A stretch of 64,000 nt of DNA from JAWLDA01 sp041686855 (GCA_041686855.1 JAWLDA010000007.1:147817-211816), one strand, 5' to 3'; shown: positions 54,201 through 62,407, numbered from the stretch's first letter. Made by a program: numbers and translations. The notes: a model not told the origin generated them from the letters alone.

Positions 54201-57200
54201 GCCACGTTGGCGACGACACTCTCGAAACTGTGCGTCGCCGAGGCATTAACGGCGACACCAGTGACACTCTGGCTCGCGCGCATCGCAGCCAGATCAGCGC
54301 GTCCGTAGGCGCTCAGGTCAAGCCCGCTGGCCAAATCGATCGTACCGTTTAAGCGTCCGGAGTTGACCGTGAGGGTGTTCCCCGCGTTCCGAGCGAGGGC
54401 GGTCACCTCGGTTTTGCCCGCGCCGGTGCAGTCGGCGAGCGAGCACGTGTCAGAGATGTACGCTCGTGTGGCGCCCCCAATCTTGTTGACGGCGACCGAA
54501 GCGCCGACACCGGCAGCCGAGATTCCCACTCCGGCGCTCCCAGCGGCGTTGGTGATGACGTCATCGCTTTCGGCGATGACTCCCACGTTATCTTGAGCAA
54601 CGACGCGCGCTCCGGAGTCAATGTAACTCGTCGTCTCGGTCTCGACGAAATTTGTGGCCACGGATCCGGCAACGCCCACGTCCATGCCGCCTCCGACGCC
54701 CACCGCCACACTCTCGATGTCGGCTGCAGAGTCGCTACGCACGATCAGGTTGCCGACGGCGTAGGTCGAGGACGCGGCACTGCCGCTCACGCGGGCTGTA
54801 GTCTCGTTCAACACCCGATTCACGGCGACGGCAAGGCCCACTGAGGCGCTACCCGATGCGGCGACCCCGCCGGAGAGGGCCTGGATACTAGACGCGTCAT
54901 TCGCGCTGACGGCGACCGAGTTCTCTTGGTTTCCCGAACGTGCGTTGACGATCGCCGCCTCCGTCGTGTTGGCGATGTGGGCCGAAGATGCCGATCCATT
55001 CACGGCAAAGTTTTGCGAACCGCCGGTGGCCGCCGCCAGCGTACGAATTTGCGAGAGATTGGATGCGGTGACGGACGTTGTCATGTTTATATTGAAGTGA
55101 ACCCCATCGAGTTGCGCCCGCACTGTGTTTCCGATCTGGTTATGGGCAATGGCGCCGCCAATCGAGCCGTTGCCGGTGCTAACGCTCACTTGACCGGCAA
55201 GGGAATCGATCTTGGAGGTATCTTCCGCAATCACGCTTAACTGCTCGGCCTTCACTTCGTGGTCGCCCGTCGACGTCACCTCAGCGACGACACGATTGAC
55301 GATCTCGTTGACGACGACTGATCCGCCGCCGGCAAACTGACCCAGGGCGATGCCCACGCCGACGGCGAGTCCCGTGATGCTTGCGTTCGACGTCGCGTTC
55401 ACGCTCAATGCGCCGCCTGCGCTCACGCCCGAATCGGCGATGCGAGCCACAAACGAGTTTTGGATCGAGTTCCAGGCAAACGAGGTGCCGACATTGTTCT
55501 TTCCAACCTGAACGACACCCGCCACGGAGAGGATGCTGCTGCCGCCTGCGGTCGACGCGCCCACGGCTTCGCCGTCGTAGTCGAGAGAGGCCGCATTGGG
55601 GTTGCCACCGTCTTCCCGATCGATCACGGCGACCAGCCCGGCTACCGACGGGTCGTCCGCCGAGATATCCCGGGCGAGCACGTCGACGTTACCGGTCACG
55701 TTGACAGAGGAGCCGCCTCGCACCTCTCCAACCGTCGTGTTCTCAATCTCACTGATGACGACCGCCCCGCCCAACGTGACACCGTTATCCGCCACCGTCA
55801 CTCCGGCCATGCCACCGCCCGCCGCGATGCGAGCTGAAGTGAGCGCATGCACCGCGAGATCGTCGAACTCGGAAAGAGTCGTGCTGTCGAGGTACGCCGA
55901 AGAAGTGTTAGCCACTTCGCTGTAGGTGACCGCTGCGCCAAAGCCGCCTTTGCCGCCGGCGACGAGCGAGCCGCCGCCGGTTCCAAGTAGGGTGCGGTCG
56001 TAGGCAATCAAGTGGACGGTCCGATCGTTCACGCCCGCCGCCCCCGTCACAGTCGAATCAAAGGCGAAGGCCGAGACCGTGTTTGCGCTCAAGCTGACGG
56101 AGACAGAGCCGGCCGCGCTGCCTGCTTTGGCTTGGTTGGCGGAGGCGTTGACGGCGAGGCCGATGGCAACAGCAACCTGCTCACCGCCTGCGAGCGCGTG
56201 AATCGAGACGTCTTCGACCCCACTCACATGGGAGTGGTTGATGTATGCGAGCGTATCGTTACTCAGATCGTTCACCGCAACGCTTCCTGCGACGCCGGCG
56301 CTAAAGCTTGAGCTCGGATTGTTGGCCCGGGTGAGCGCAGCAGAGCCGCCGAAGGCGCCGATATCGGTGTCGTTCACCGCGGAGAGCGCTACCGAGCTCC
56401 CGTCGCCGGACAACTGGAGCCTCGCACCATCGGTGAAGGCCGCCGTGTTGAGATCGACGAGGTTCACCGAGGCGCTTCCCGAGACGGAGATCCCGAACTT
56501 GGGCTCGTTCGGCTTGGTGGCAGGCCCCTCCTCGAATACCTGGAGCCCCAGTTTATCGAGGCCTCGCACAAGAGCGCCCTTCGCCTTGTCGCCAGCCCCC
56601 GGACCCTCGGCCGGATCACTGGAGGCAGCGGCCGCTGCTGCCACCGCGATCGTCTCGATGCGTCCGTCTGTGCGAGCGTCAATCGCGAGCGTCTGAGCCG
56701 TCACCCTTCCGTCCGTGATCGCCAGGAGCGAGCCACCCTCGAGCCAGTCGTCGTTATCGCCGACAAACGCCCGCGTGTTCGTCGTCACTCCGTTGAGCGC
56801 GATGCTGAGTCCGATGCCGACGCTGTCAGCCATATTAAAGGCGCCGGTCGCCACCCAACTGATCACATTCTCCGACGCCTGCAGGTCGAGGCGCGAGGCG
56901 TTTACCGTCGCTTCATCGTCGACCGAGGCCTCGGTCGTATCGTCAATGTTGGCCCATGCAAAGATGCCGCTCAAACCGTAGCTAGCGCCGCGCCCGGCCG
57001 ACGGACCGATCACGATGGCCTGAGTCGTCGTCGCCGCGGTGATCCCCACGGAGACAGGAGTACCCCCTGCCTCCGGACCAATGCGCGCTCCCTCGGCCAC
57101 GAACGCCCTCGTTACGTTCGTATAGTTGATTTGACCGTAGCTGCCGCCAGCAGAGGCTGCGCCGGGGTCGCCTCCCGCGCCGTTCAACAGGATCGAGAGA

Positions 57201-60118
57201 TTGCCCGAGGCAAATGCGCCGGAGATTTCTGTGTACGCGGCGATCTCCACCGACGATTTCCAGTCAAGCGATGAGCCGCTTGGAAGCCCCGTCGACCATT
57301 CCTCATCGCCACCTGCTGCGATTGTGATCGCAGCGTTCCGCCCGACATACGCCCTGGAATCATTCGTAAAATCGAGGTAACTGACAGAGCCGGCGATGCC
57401 GAGATCGGCAGCGTTGCCGGTCGCGTTGGCGTACCCCGTGAGGAAACCGTTTGCTAGGCCCAAATTAGAGTTGAGCTTGCTGGTGATGGTCGAGATGCCC
57501 TCCCACTTGTGGTAGGTCACCTCGTACGGCACGATCACGTCCGAACGAAGGCCGACATGCGCCGCCGTCACCTGGGCGCCGTCCCCAATATAGGCGTCGG
57601 CGTCGTGCGAGTAACTGCCGTAGCCTACCGCTGCTGAGAGTGAGATCGTGGCGGTAGGGTTGCTTGCGTCACCTTGTGTCGTTGACTCAACGGCGCTGCT
57701 TGCATGATTCTGGACTCTGGCGTCCTCCACCTTAGCCGCCACGACGACGTCGCCGCTCGCGTCAACGTGCGTGCCGCCGGCAATAGTTCCCTGGGCGGAG
57801 TGATCGGTATCAACAAAGGTGACGGCGCCGGCAATCTTCGGCTTCTCAGTCGCGCCACTCCGGCTGTCGAGGTTGGGAGCGCTATCCAACTTACCGCGCA
57901 CGTAATTCGCGCCTTGCGTGATACCTCCCAGTACGGTCCGTACTGCCATGGAGGCGCCCGCGGTCGCCGCGGCTGTGACCCGGTTTTTGTGGGTCTGATC
58001 GGTCGCTTCGATAGTAAGGTTGGTGAGCCCTGACAGATCGGCGGCATTGCTTGCTACGGCGCTCGTGTTGGCATCAAAGACGGCGACCGCAATCCCCGCT
58101 GCGGCGCCTCCTAAACCCATCGCCGTCGCATTGGTGGCGAACGAGTTCTCGTTCACGGCGCTCATTGTCAGCGCGTCCTTCACGCTAATCTGGGCGCCCG
58201 ACGCGATGGTGGCCGACGAAGCAACCTCGGCGTCGCTCACAGCAATCGCAGCATCTCCGATGCTGCTGCCGGCGGGCGTGATCGCGTAGACACTGAGGTC
58301 GAGATCCGCTGAATTGCGCGCCGCCAGGTCGAGTGAGTTGGCGGTGATCGCAACGCCGTCACCGACGGCTACCGTCGCGGTCGCATCGAGTTCGCCGTAG
58401 ATAAAGCCGATGCTGACCGGATTCAAATTGGCCAGGTTGACGGCCAAGGTCATCGTGCCCGACTTCGCCGTCGTAGCGGCGTTCATGGAGACCGTATTCG
58501 CGGCCTCAATGACGCTCCCGCCCGTCACAAGGATCACCGCCTTGCCGTTCGCCCGCGCGACACCGACATTGACTCCGGCCATCGTGGCGCCGAGCGCCGA
58601 GACCGTTTGGAGCACGATGTTTTCGGTACCGTCCCAAAAGTACTCGGCCGTCGACGTGGCCTTCAAGGTGACGTTTTCGCCCATGAGCGTCGCCCCATCG
58701 ATCTGTATCTGGGTGGCCGCGTCTGCTGCGGTGAGGACCGCGATGTGGCTCCGCTCGGCCGTCAGGGTGATGTCTCCGCCCATGTACGTCGTGCCGCCAG
58801 CGTTGACAGCGTGCGCCAAGAGCCTGGCGTCCGGCCCAACGGCGATCAACGGCGCAGTCAAAGAGATCGAACCCGAGTCCCCGGTGGAAGGTGCGCTCAT
58901 GAGGTCCTCGGTTGACGGCGATGCCACCTTACGTGTTGAGAGCGTCACTCCATCGGCGATGGTGATGCTGTTGTCTGCCAAGAACGTGTAATTGGCCCCG
59001 TCCGTGTAAACATCAGTGAGAAGCGTAAAATCTTCGGGATCGATGAGAACGGAGCCGGCGGTCCCGTGGTTCGCCCCCGCTTTGATATCCCCGGCAAAGG
59101 TGACCGTCCGGGCGGCGCTAAACTCGACAAAGCCTCCGTCGCCTGAGCGCTCGCCGCCCCGTACATCGATCGAGGCGCCCTCCGCTAGGGTCGCGTCTCC
59201 GTCAGCCCATGAGACGATGCGGCCGCCGTCGGAAGCCTCGCCACGCCCGCGGGCGGAGATGAGCGAGCCCGCCGCCAGTGAGATGTCGCCGCCGGCTGCC
59301 AGTGTGATATCGCCGGCGTCAAAGCGCTCCGCCCCATCGGCGACAACCTGCCCGCGATTGACGATATCCCCGGAGGCACGCATCGTGATCGCGCCATTCT
59401 CGATGGCGATGGCGTCGGCGTGCTCAAGGCCGTTTGCGTTGACAACCTCGTCGAACTGCACCAGGCTACCGACAACGTGTGCACCTGACCGGAGGACCCC
59501 TTCGTTGACGATGGCGCCTGTGGAGATGTCGATGGCCCGCCGGGCGTTTATCTGACCTTGGACAAAGATGTGGCCGCTCTCGCTGATCGGGAGGCTCCCA
59601 GCCCAAAGCTGAGAGAGCGCCTCCGTTGAGACGTGCCCCGGTGCGACAAAGAACTCGTTCATATAAGCGTTTGTCGGCGTAAATGCGCTGAAGGACCCCA
59701 CGTTGACGGCGCCGGAGGCGCCGACGATGACGCCATGCGGGTTGAGGAAGAAGACGTTGCCATCAATACGGCCGTCCATAACCGAGTTTAACACACCGTC
59801 AATGTGGCTGACGCCTGCGTGGACGAGATTGATGAGATTAGACGTTCCAGAGGGAAGAAGCAGGTTAACCGCATGGCCGGCATCCACATCAAACCGCTCG
59901 AAGGAATTGAACGCATTCGCTCCAAGCATGGTGGAGGTGCTGATATCGGTGATATTGCCATGCACATCGAGCACGGTCTGGGTCTTTCCATCGACGACAA
60001 TCTGTTGAGCCCAGACAAGATTGACGTGCGTCATTTGTATCAAAAAGGCGAAAAGAGTCAGGAACGCGACAATGTGTCTACGTCGCTTGAGATTCGGGAG
60101 CTTTCGCGTCTGTGGCAC
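45266..60118 (-). CDS. Giant filamentous-haemagglutinin/LktA-type adhesin (4,950 aa)
   Basis: A 14.9-kb gene, almost a quarter of the window. Residues 1-37 are a signal peptide with a long basic n-region (R-R-R-H) ending V-W-A. Residues about 38-330 match the two-partner-secretion/haemagglutination-activity domain: F-N-S-F-E-R-F-D-V, N-L-L-L-P-S-G and F-F-L-N-P-H-G-V-I-V-G. Residues about 330-2,900 are many degenerate repeats built around A-x-V-N-x-I-x-N-x-T-x-A-Y-I and related forms, resembling the Fusobacterium leukotoxin-type (LktA) repeat. Residues about 4,000-4,800 are filament-like with D-I-x-L and G-D-I repeats. Two Cys pairs occur (near 1,890 and 3,835). The C-terminus is an acidic tail without a beta-barrel, so a separate TpsB porin is needed; none is here. 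Start: GTG with AGGAG nine bases upstream. Confidence 0.88.
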   Translation of the reverse strand: MPQTRKLPNLKRRRHIVAFLTLFAFLIQMTHVNLVWAQQIVVDGKTQTVLDVHGNITDISTSTMLGANAFNSFERFDVDAGHAVNLLLPSGTSNLINLVHAGVSHIDGVLNSVMDGRIDGNVFFLNPHGVIVGASGAVNVGSFSAFTPTNAYMNEFFVAPGHVSTEALSQLWAGSLPISESGHIFVQGQINARRAIDISTGAIVNEGVLRSGAHVVGSLVQFDEVVNANGLEHADAIAIENGAITMRASGDIVNRGQVVADGAERFDAGDITLAAGGDISLAAGSLISARGRGEASDGGRIVSWADGDATLAEGASIDVRGGERSGDGGFVEFSAARTVTFAGDIKAGANHGTAGSVLIDPEDFTLLTDVYTDGANYTFLADNSITIADGVTLSTRKVASPSTEDLMSAPSTGDSGSISLTAPLIAVGPDARLLAHAVNAGGTTYMGGDITLTAERSHIAVLTAADAATQIQIDGATLMGENVTLKATSTAEYFWDGTENIVLQTVSALGATMAGVNVGVARANGKAVILVTGGSVIEAANTVSMNAATTAKSGTMTLAVNLANLNPVSIGFIYGELDATATVAVGDGVAITANSLDLAARNSADLDLSVYAITPAGSSIGDAAIAVSDAEVASSATIASGAQISVKDALTMSAVNENSFATNATAMGLGGAAAGIAVAVFDANTSAVASNAADLSGLTNLTIEATDQTHKNRVTAAATAGASMAVRTVLGGITQGANYVRGKLDSAPNLDSRSGATEKPKIAGAVTFVDTDHSAQGTIAGGTHVDASGDVVVAAKVEDARVQNHASSAVESTTQGDASNPTATISLSAAVGYGSYSHDADAYIGDGAQVTAAHVGLRSDVIVPYEVTYHKWEGISTITSKLNSNLGLANGFLTGYANATGNAADLGIAGSVSYLDFTNDSRAYVGRNAAITIAAGGDEEWSTGLPSGSSLDWKSSVEIAAYTEISGAFASGNLSILLNGAGGDPGAASAGGSYGQINYTNVTRAFVAEGARIGPEAGGTPVSVGITAATTTQAIVIGPSAGRGASYGLSGIFAWANIDDTTEASVDDEATVNASRLDLQASENVISWVATGAFNMADSVGIGLSIALNGVTTNTRAFVGDNDDWLEGGSLLAITDGRVTAQTLAIDARTDGRIETIAVAAAAAASSDPAEGPGAGDKAKGALVRGLDKLGLQVFEEGPATKPNEPKFGISVSGSASVNLVDLNTAAFTDGARLQLSGDGSSVALSAVNDTDIGAFGGSAALTRANNPSSSFSAGVAGSVAVNDLSNDTLAYINHSHVSGVEDVSIHALAGGEQVAVAIGLAVNASANQAKAGSAAGSVSVSLSANTVSAFAFDSTVTGAAGVNDRTVHLIAYDRTLLGTGGGSLVAGGKGGFGAAVTYSEVANTSSAYLDSTTLSEFDDLAVHALTSARIAAGGGMAGVTVADNGVTLGGAVVISEIENTTVGEVRGGSSVNVTGNVDVLARDISADDPSVAGLVAVIDREDGGNPNAASLDYDGEAVGASTAGGSSILSVAGVVQVGKNNVGTSFAWNSIQNSFVARIADSGVSAGGALSVNATSNASITGLAVGVGIALGQFAGGGSVVVNEIVNRVVAEVTSTGDHEVKAEQLSVIAEDTSKIDSLAGQVSVSTGNGSIGGAIAHNQIGNTVRAQLDGVHFNINMTTSVTASNLSQIRTLAAATGGSQNFAVNGSASSAHIANTTEAAIVNARSGNQENSVAVSANDASSIQALSGGVAASGSASVGLAVAVNRVLNETTARVSGSAASSTYAVGNLIVRSDSAADIESVAVGVGGGMDVGVAGSVATNFVETETTSYIDSGARVVAQDNVGVIAESDDVITNAAGSAGVGISAAGVGASVAVNKIGGATRAYISDTCSLADCTGAGKTEVTALARNAGNTLTVNSGRLNGTIDLASGLDLSAYGRADLAAMRASQSVTGVAVNASATHSFESVVANVAGGQYAGVAGTTNVNLVSGATEAYIDGALINKAASGVGSSSQSVHVGASDHAYGNDFVGTLAIGPLGAGVGVGVDTNVFERDTRAYIKGSDEIRAEDTLAVDATSSQGVSSLAVGGAGGIVGVVGTGSVAKFTGTTEAFLRNVTAHTADLSVDATHDSRFFVAAGGATVGLVGVSATFAVGLDERVTRAAIDTANLTEATGAVSVKANGSTEIENWGVSGSAAAGTGVAGSAVVSLVKKTTEAYVKDSEIGALGQRAQSLTISADDAVHVKNTAGAIGLDVTGLGAGLGMGAAVTQVENTTSAYIHGGSVYTTNHVSVEAVTERDLDTIAGTLGVGGLGFGGTAAVILVGKELSGDAATQLNENAESDGSGDGILRYVDRLAGGNRLNAGAGGGSDERNIELGRGLTQAELDEANSSGKVGVSTSLAAAPALAAKTSAVVGGDAVIRAGGDVTLNALEKEKAHINAGAGGLGFLAAGGAVGVMQLTHNVEATLLGMARIDSDSGDVAIHAETAKLDANDVAASVKSYQGSAGVISLGAAVAITDVTNNVTATVAQGASIGIGSGPGNVSVQAMDGQDVIAHAWGFTGGLAAAGAVVARADKSGESLAMVGGSLDSGPATNVGFAGGQLSVESHRGGRVEAKTVAGAGGVVAGSGSDARATDGGTTSAKLGENVFVMAPTGSVLVDATARPQVVATAAGYNVGALGVGVSIAKATATPTVEASIGNGGRVTAGGLTVRATVGLQDTAATAKSDATAAVGALIGGAGAESTAQSTSNVLAWVGSDLTIGGNATVQASNTTKQEGLVSGLLAGVAAAGADLAYANANSTTFAEIADHVSGRVGEVLTLHAGGNDRTYAGGTLGSGGGIAIAGVWATTQNHSNTRAELGGGATGSADCHLAAPTSCLVTGGINVDANHMADFNGKVDSIQAALVGGSGATTVHDVRSTVDAVIRANARLQTTSIDVLAENEVRKDTLPGNDFNAKAGAGGLASGAAASSESDVNLGTNVTIGKNASIYVVGDMKNPGRADFQAVNSLQVEDKTKLDAGGAIAIAKAESKVDVDANAAVSVGEGAVLDTVGTINLAASTSGTVETSANAKTYGLASAAQGESNSTVTTENTVDLEGGAQIRADGDVNLLAGRDAEGNVNELRSVARTDLFNKTAVPIVTDPQADAKIVQGNHITIANGAAVRSRRDIALLTSEGSAVADGQGTGKDLYRELAAEVASAFSNLVGGGDVSLDIKAGTSVTQATSGVTVEGSAHAGIYNKQRLVFDTEGNVLEQTDGVTFAITTEDLVTNMFARLNELIDLRAHYDGDANASAAYDAEIRFLRNQLLRLGYADQAPGGEIYPVTNLQIDVVNVNDVRARGGDIYVSGGYLAGGGSLWAPNDTEITVINNSPQFLRTAELTIEDVGGHLYFNEVAVSGSAEINQRNRAGSPTAALEVVALGSSDDTPQIVVQNTYNPIVDDVHPPDIELTGDITNRTGTVTVINNHGSVKLQGVGAQAAPSIVANTVEILAPNGSIEQEYVDGLQSIGGDPTSLWSDVSSAAEGRTSGVSNNSFRAGAGSWIAGNNVFLSARYLNLNGLVQSGIPDWQVTLDASLEGQIATFKQAWEAARRPSISSSGDLAPYQLTGFIDPDPAKRGPLGEVAAYYNPETDQIILDNVRVQGGYAELFGEIMNTGGGKIEIMDGYGRIDVVNHTGREIVIMGLDNGDNIEGVLRITDTAKTDAGGTPITTVYERLGSDVRTQTWAGDTLLSSTLSANTRNAGYDPTSGLRYVWTRGRDFTERFVGTAWQDGWFDFIPGDSGSYNTWEKKADGAATDLPNGAYSWYGDGEDSNYEYSFNEYTTDELAMVGDPKRWSECKDWNVFGWCVGKRTYYVQQEWEKGTKQVYTHSVRADFHIPIEFIGYDGGSADARINVTSVGNILMSGQVSNTGGTVNLVSEGAIHQASDRAGVAARDIVLDAQSGIGTDLASVAVRLVGDTGSLGATSPTGDVYIEGMQGDLRLLSVSAGSGNVRIGADGAIVQASPGDAAAIVGNRIDLTSRFGGVGTSAQPLNVQSGSDQLAGVNVTAAGDISLRQPSGDFRLIRVESQGGDVRIEAANGSLVDANPNEVKDQRTIDQLNQLWDQMLLTGAGADESAENTMRAYQQLRQSEYQRYWNLRGVRATGFDTNGDPIGYEADPYDPTSVGDPDLRQEYERLHAAFGETTYDPGWTYTLTDEERTAMTQGAEWTESELKYALRGGVLFKQTTSTETRTEDPNVVGRDITLIAHQGSVGTDNGQIVIDGSDPDALKDEDTRIALAAAETDDVAVDNESQTITVLLRDSIDVAATGHVVAEGRDHVYLGSRTPIYVQTIDSGGSIRVKGTDGLYSVATSGPAHIQGGNTLLEGGDGGIGTESAPLTLALTDGSTVTARSALDIFLHEVAGDLNVAEIYGESSLDLRATGSILDARGIRPVAMDARNIQLTADHGDIGVPGDPLVLRVAATGSLAISAANGSVDLHGVGNAVNLGALAAGGHVGLMATDGDLILHDAVSAGGDLSLATPGSLTMESGSSMGSSAGSVSITAQRNLQLRQLSAHGDIQLLVGADATLLDAITAGGSFSAQAGEAFTMGVGSSIDAGGGFDAASGGDTLISRVTALGAARIQAGGSILSSMAPGPVHLEGSDITLQATGGDIGEMGNRFVVMTPGRLNAAAHGSIYLEERGGDLLSDAMVSDTGSIDLLVPDGAATIDTLRAPGSIAIQSQTGLAIGQIGDVSRLNLAVLTPGSTLQIGHLTVSESATLQADRVRIDELVHHGTNQLHMSVSGVRGLSDSVSVHATSNVGIIFDRLEAENAMIDVDADDLRLLHTVIGNVGEINNRYHTVRVDNVNKELFDVDVQLYAPDLTPFYLLFAADRMILTNAYDVTYNPDYIETHFSTENSIVRLTGKMLKLVTESALPGQGGVGFLFDADITDGSDPDDLVDVGEDEENDGGEDGESRQN

Positions 60119-60184
60119 AAGGTCACACTCCTAGTGATACTTGAGCCCCCTGGGAGTAACCCCCATTACCCCTGACCCCGCCTA

Positions 60185-60215
60185 ATTATACCAGTATGCG
60201 CGGGCGGCACGTCAA
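60185..60215 (-). promoter_or_regulatory. Promoter of the giant adhesin gene
   Basis: On the minus strand TTGACG (60210-60215) and a perfect TATAAT (60185-60190) are spaced by 19 bp, with a TGG before the -10 (extended -10). The leader to the GTG at 60118 is about 60 bp and includes a GGGGTAA/TTACTCC hairpin. Confidence 0.6.
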
Positions 60216-60222
60216 TTGCAAA

Positions 60223-60238
60223 CGTGACGAAAGTCACG
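60223..60238. promoter_or_regulatory. CRP/FNR-like dyad upstream of the adhesin promoter
   Basis: CGTGAC-GAAA-GTCACG is a perfect dyad, equal to GTGA-N6-TCAC, the core of a CRP-family site. Its centre is about 52 bp upstream of the expected transcription start, in range for an activator site. Function is inferred. Confidence 0.4.
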
Positions 60239-60333
60239 AAAAGGTTAAATTCTCCGGTTGACCGACCTCGAACCACTTGGGTACGGCGACACGTGGAGCA
60301 ATCCATCCAACGTGCCGCCGATGTACATGTGCT

Positions 60334-62340
60334 CTAGTCGTTTACGGGGGACCAGCCCTCCATCTTACATAGGAGCTGACAAATCTCCGCCCGACGGGCA
60401 AAATCGTCGGCATTCATCGTTGCAATGAAAGTCTGTCCAGCGCGGGGTACGCTCCCCCTGCCGAGAGCCTTCCAAACGGTCAATATTGTCTCCACGGCTT
60501 CAGAGACCAACACTCGGCGGTCGGGATCTAGGTCGAGACGCCGAGCGCCCTTGGACCCCGGAAACACATGGAGGCCGGCCCGCGTGCCCGTGTCGTACAG
60601 AGTCTCAAGGTAGCGAAAGTGTGCGTGCGACGGCCCGGCCTTATGAAAATGTAGGCCGGTCACACTTACGGGGATCTGAAGACCTCGCGTCATGATCTGC
60701 GCCAATTCCCCCATGGAAAGGGGGGTGTCGGGCGTAAACTGCCACGTTTCGTCTCGGGGAACGACGCCTCGAAGGGCCGCCCACTGCACCCCTTCGAAGA
60801 AGCGATGGTCCGTTGGGACATCGGAGAAGTACGTCAGTTGCGATTTACCTTTGACCAAGGCTTCCTGAAGTGGAGCAATTGCGACGTCTGCAGCGCTGAC
60901 ACTCCGCTCAATCATGTGGACGGCTGCTTCACCCGCCGCTTGGCCCAAAACAGCCCACACGGGTTCCATCCGCAGCGCCGAGAAAGCGACGTGGGTGGCG
61001 GAGACTGCCACCGGTACCAAGAGGCCGTCAACCCCCTTTGGGACCATGCAACCGAACGGGAGCTGAAACGGGGCCAGAATCTCACTAAAGAAGAAGGCGC
61101 CTTCGGGCAACGGGTTGTCGCTATCTCGAGCATCGCTGCAGATCTTGCTGTCCATCTGGTAGTCACCGACAGCAATACTGTCGGACAGGAGCGGAGGCCT
61201 GAAATCCTCACCCTTCAAGAAGGGGTTGACGTTGCTTTCCGTGAGGGTTGCGAGCCCCTCGATCCGACGGCCCTCCCGGACATAAATCTGGTACGGGATA
61301 TGGTCGTTGTCGGTGAATTCATCGTCTGCCAGGCCATAGTCACCAAGCCCACCTTCCGTCTGTAAATAGTACAGAAAGCCCATGGCGTGGTCGACAAACG
61401 CCTTGCGGAGCGGCCCCCGATCTCTCGGGTGGGCAAGGACATACTCGCGGGCTGGGCCGACAAAATCGTTGCCGCGGAAGAGGACGTTGAGATCCGTCTT
61501 CTTCCCGGGGAATGGGAGCGATTTTCGTGATCCTTTTGGCCAGTGGTAGCGGGACGGATCGTAATTGTCCGGCGGAGCCTGTAAACGATGAGGAGCTTCG
61601 GGAGAATCGTCCTCGTACAACTTACATGTCAGCCGACAATTGGAGGCCATGGGATTCTCGTCGGCCTCGCCCGTGCTGCCCGGTAAGATCGATTGGGGAA
61701 GGAACTCATGTGAATCGTCGGGGCGGGACCGGCTCATGTACGTCGTGTAAATGATGCCCGCGTGGGGCTCTTCCGGACTGCGGGCCTCCCGTCCGATACG
61801 CCAGGGAGCGCCTGCCCAAGCTGCGATATCCCCTTCGTACGTCGCGTCGATCACGACATGAGCACGGGTTGTCTGCTGTGACGCGGTTCCGTCCAACTCG
61901 CCCATCGGATGGCTCGTTTGCTCCCATACGACACCAATTAGCCGTGGGCCGTCCATAACCACATCGACCGCCACGGCGCCGTAGACGACGTCCACACCCT
62001 CGGTCTCATCAACCATGCGCTTCCAGACTTCAGCCGAAACGTGCGGCTCAAAGAGGAGTCGATCTCTTGGGCGCTGGTAAATGGGGTCGAGAGGATCTTG
62101 TGCGAGATAATGAGCCTGGACTGCGCGTACAAACTCTTCAAAAATGCCTGTTTGGGCCTGCAGGCTACCGGTGTCGGTGACCGAGACACCGTTGCTCAGG
62201 AGCCCTCCTAATACAGGTGTAGGCTCGAGTATGAGCGCGCGCTTCCCTGCCCGTGCGGCCGCGATTGCCGCAGTACACCCGGCGGGAGTCCCGCCAACGA
62301 TGAGTACGTCAGTATCGATGTTCAACCCGTTGTGCTTCAA
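60334..62340 (-). CDS. FAD-dependent oxidoreductase (FAD_oxidored family)
   Basis: A 668-residue flavoprotein of the family with the N-terminal Rossmann loop V-G-G-T-P-A-G near residues 15-21 and the L-E-P-x-x-x-L-G-G-L block near 40-47. Residues about 160-175 hold a V-V-I-D-A-T-Y-E-G-D element, a family hallmark, and the FAD-binding end L-R-M-E-P-V-W-A-V-L-G-Q-A-A-G near 460. About 170 further C-terminal residues form an additional domain. The substrate is unknown; members often lie in sugar-utilisation loci. The start is a TTG at 62340 with AGGAGG eleven bases upstream. It follows a binding-protein gene (108-bp gap with hairpin) in the same direction. Confidence 0.88.
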   Translation of the reverse strand: MKHNGLNIDTDVLIVGGTPAGCTAAIAAARAGKRALILEPTPVLGGLLSNGVSVTDTGSLQAQTGIFEEFVRAVQAHYLAQDPLDPIYQRPRDRLLFEPHVSAEVWKRMVDETEGVDVVYGAVAVDVVMDGPRLIGVVWEQTSHPMGELDGTASQQTTRAHVVIDATYEGDIAAWAGAPWRIGREARSPEEPHAGIIYTTYMSRSRPDDSHEFLPQSILPGSTGEADENPMASNCRLTCKLYEDDSPEAPHRLQAPPDNYDPSRYHWPKGSRKSLPFPGKKTDLNVLFRGNDFVGPAREYVLAHPRDRGPLRKAFVDHAMGFLYYLQTEGGLGDYGLADDEFTDNDHIPYQIYVREGRRIEGLATLTESNVNPFLKGEDFRPPLLSDSIAVGDYQMDSKICSDARDSDNPLPEGAFFFSEILAPFQLPFGCMVPKGVDGLLVPVAVSATHVAFSALRMEPVWAVLGQAAGEAAVHMIERSVSAADVAIAPLQEALVKGKSQLTYFSDVPTDHRFFEGVQWAALRGVVPRDETWQFTPDTPLSMGELAQIMTRGLQIPVSVTGLHFHKAGPSHAHFRYLETLYDTGTRAGLHVFPGSKGARRLDLDPDRRVLVSEAVETILTVWKALGRGSVPRAGQTFIATMNADDFARRAEICQLLCKMEGWSPVND

Positions 62341-62388
62341 GGTTCAATTTGCCTCCTGCGTGATCTAAATCAATGATCGTCTTGCACC

Positions 62389-62407
62389 ATGGGGCCGGGA
62401 GCCCCAT
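62389..62407 (-). terminator. 7-bp hairpin after the solute-binding protein gene
   Basis: ATGGGGC (62389-62395) pairs with GCCCCAT (62401-62407), 40 bp after the binding-protein stop. No T-tract. It resembles the 3' hairpins after other binding-protein genes here. Confidence 0.4.
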
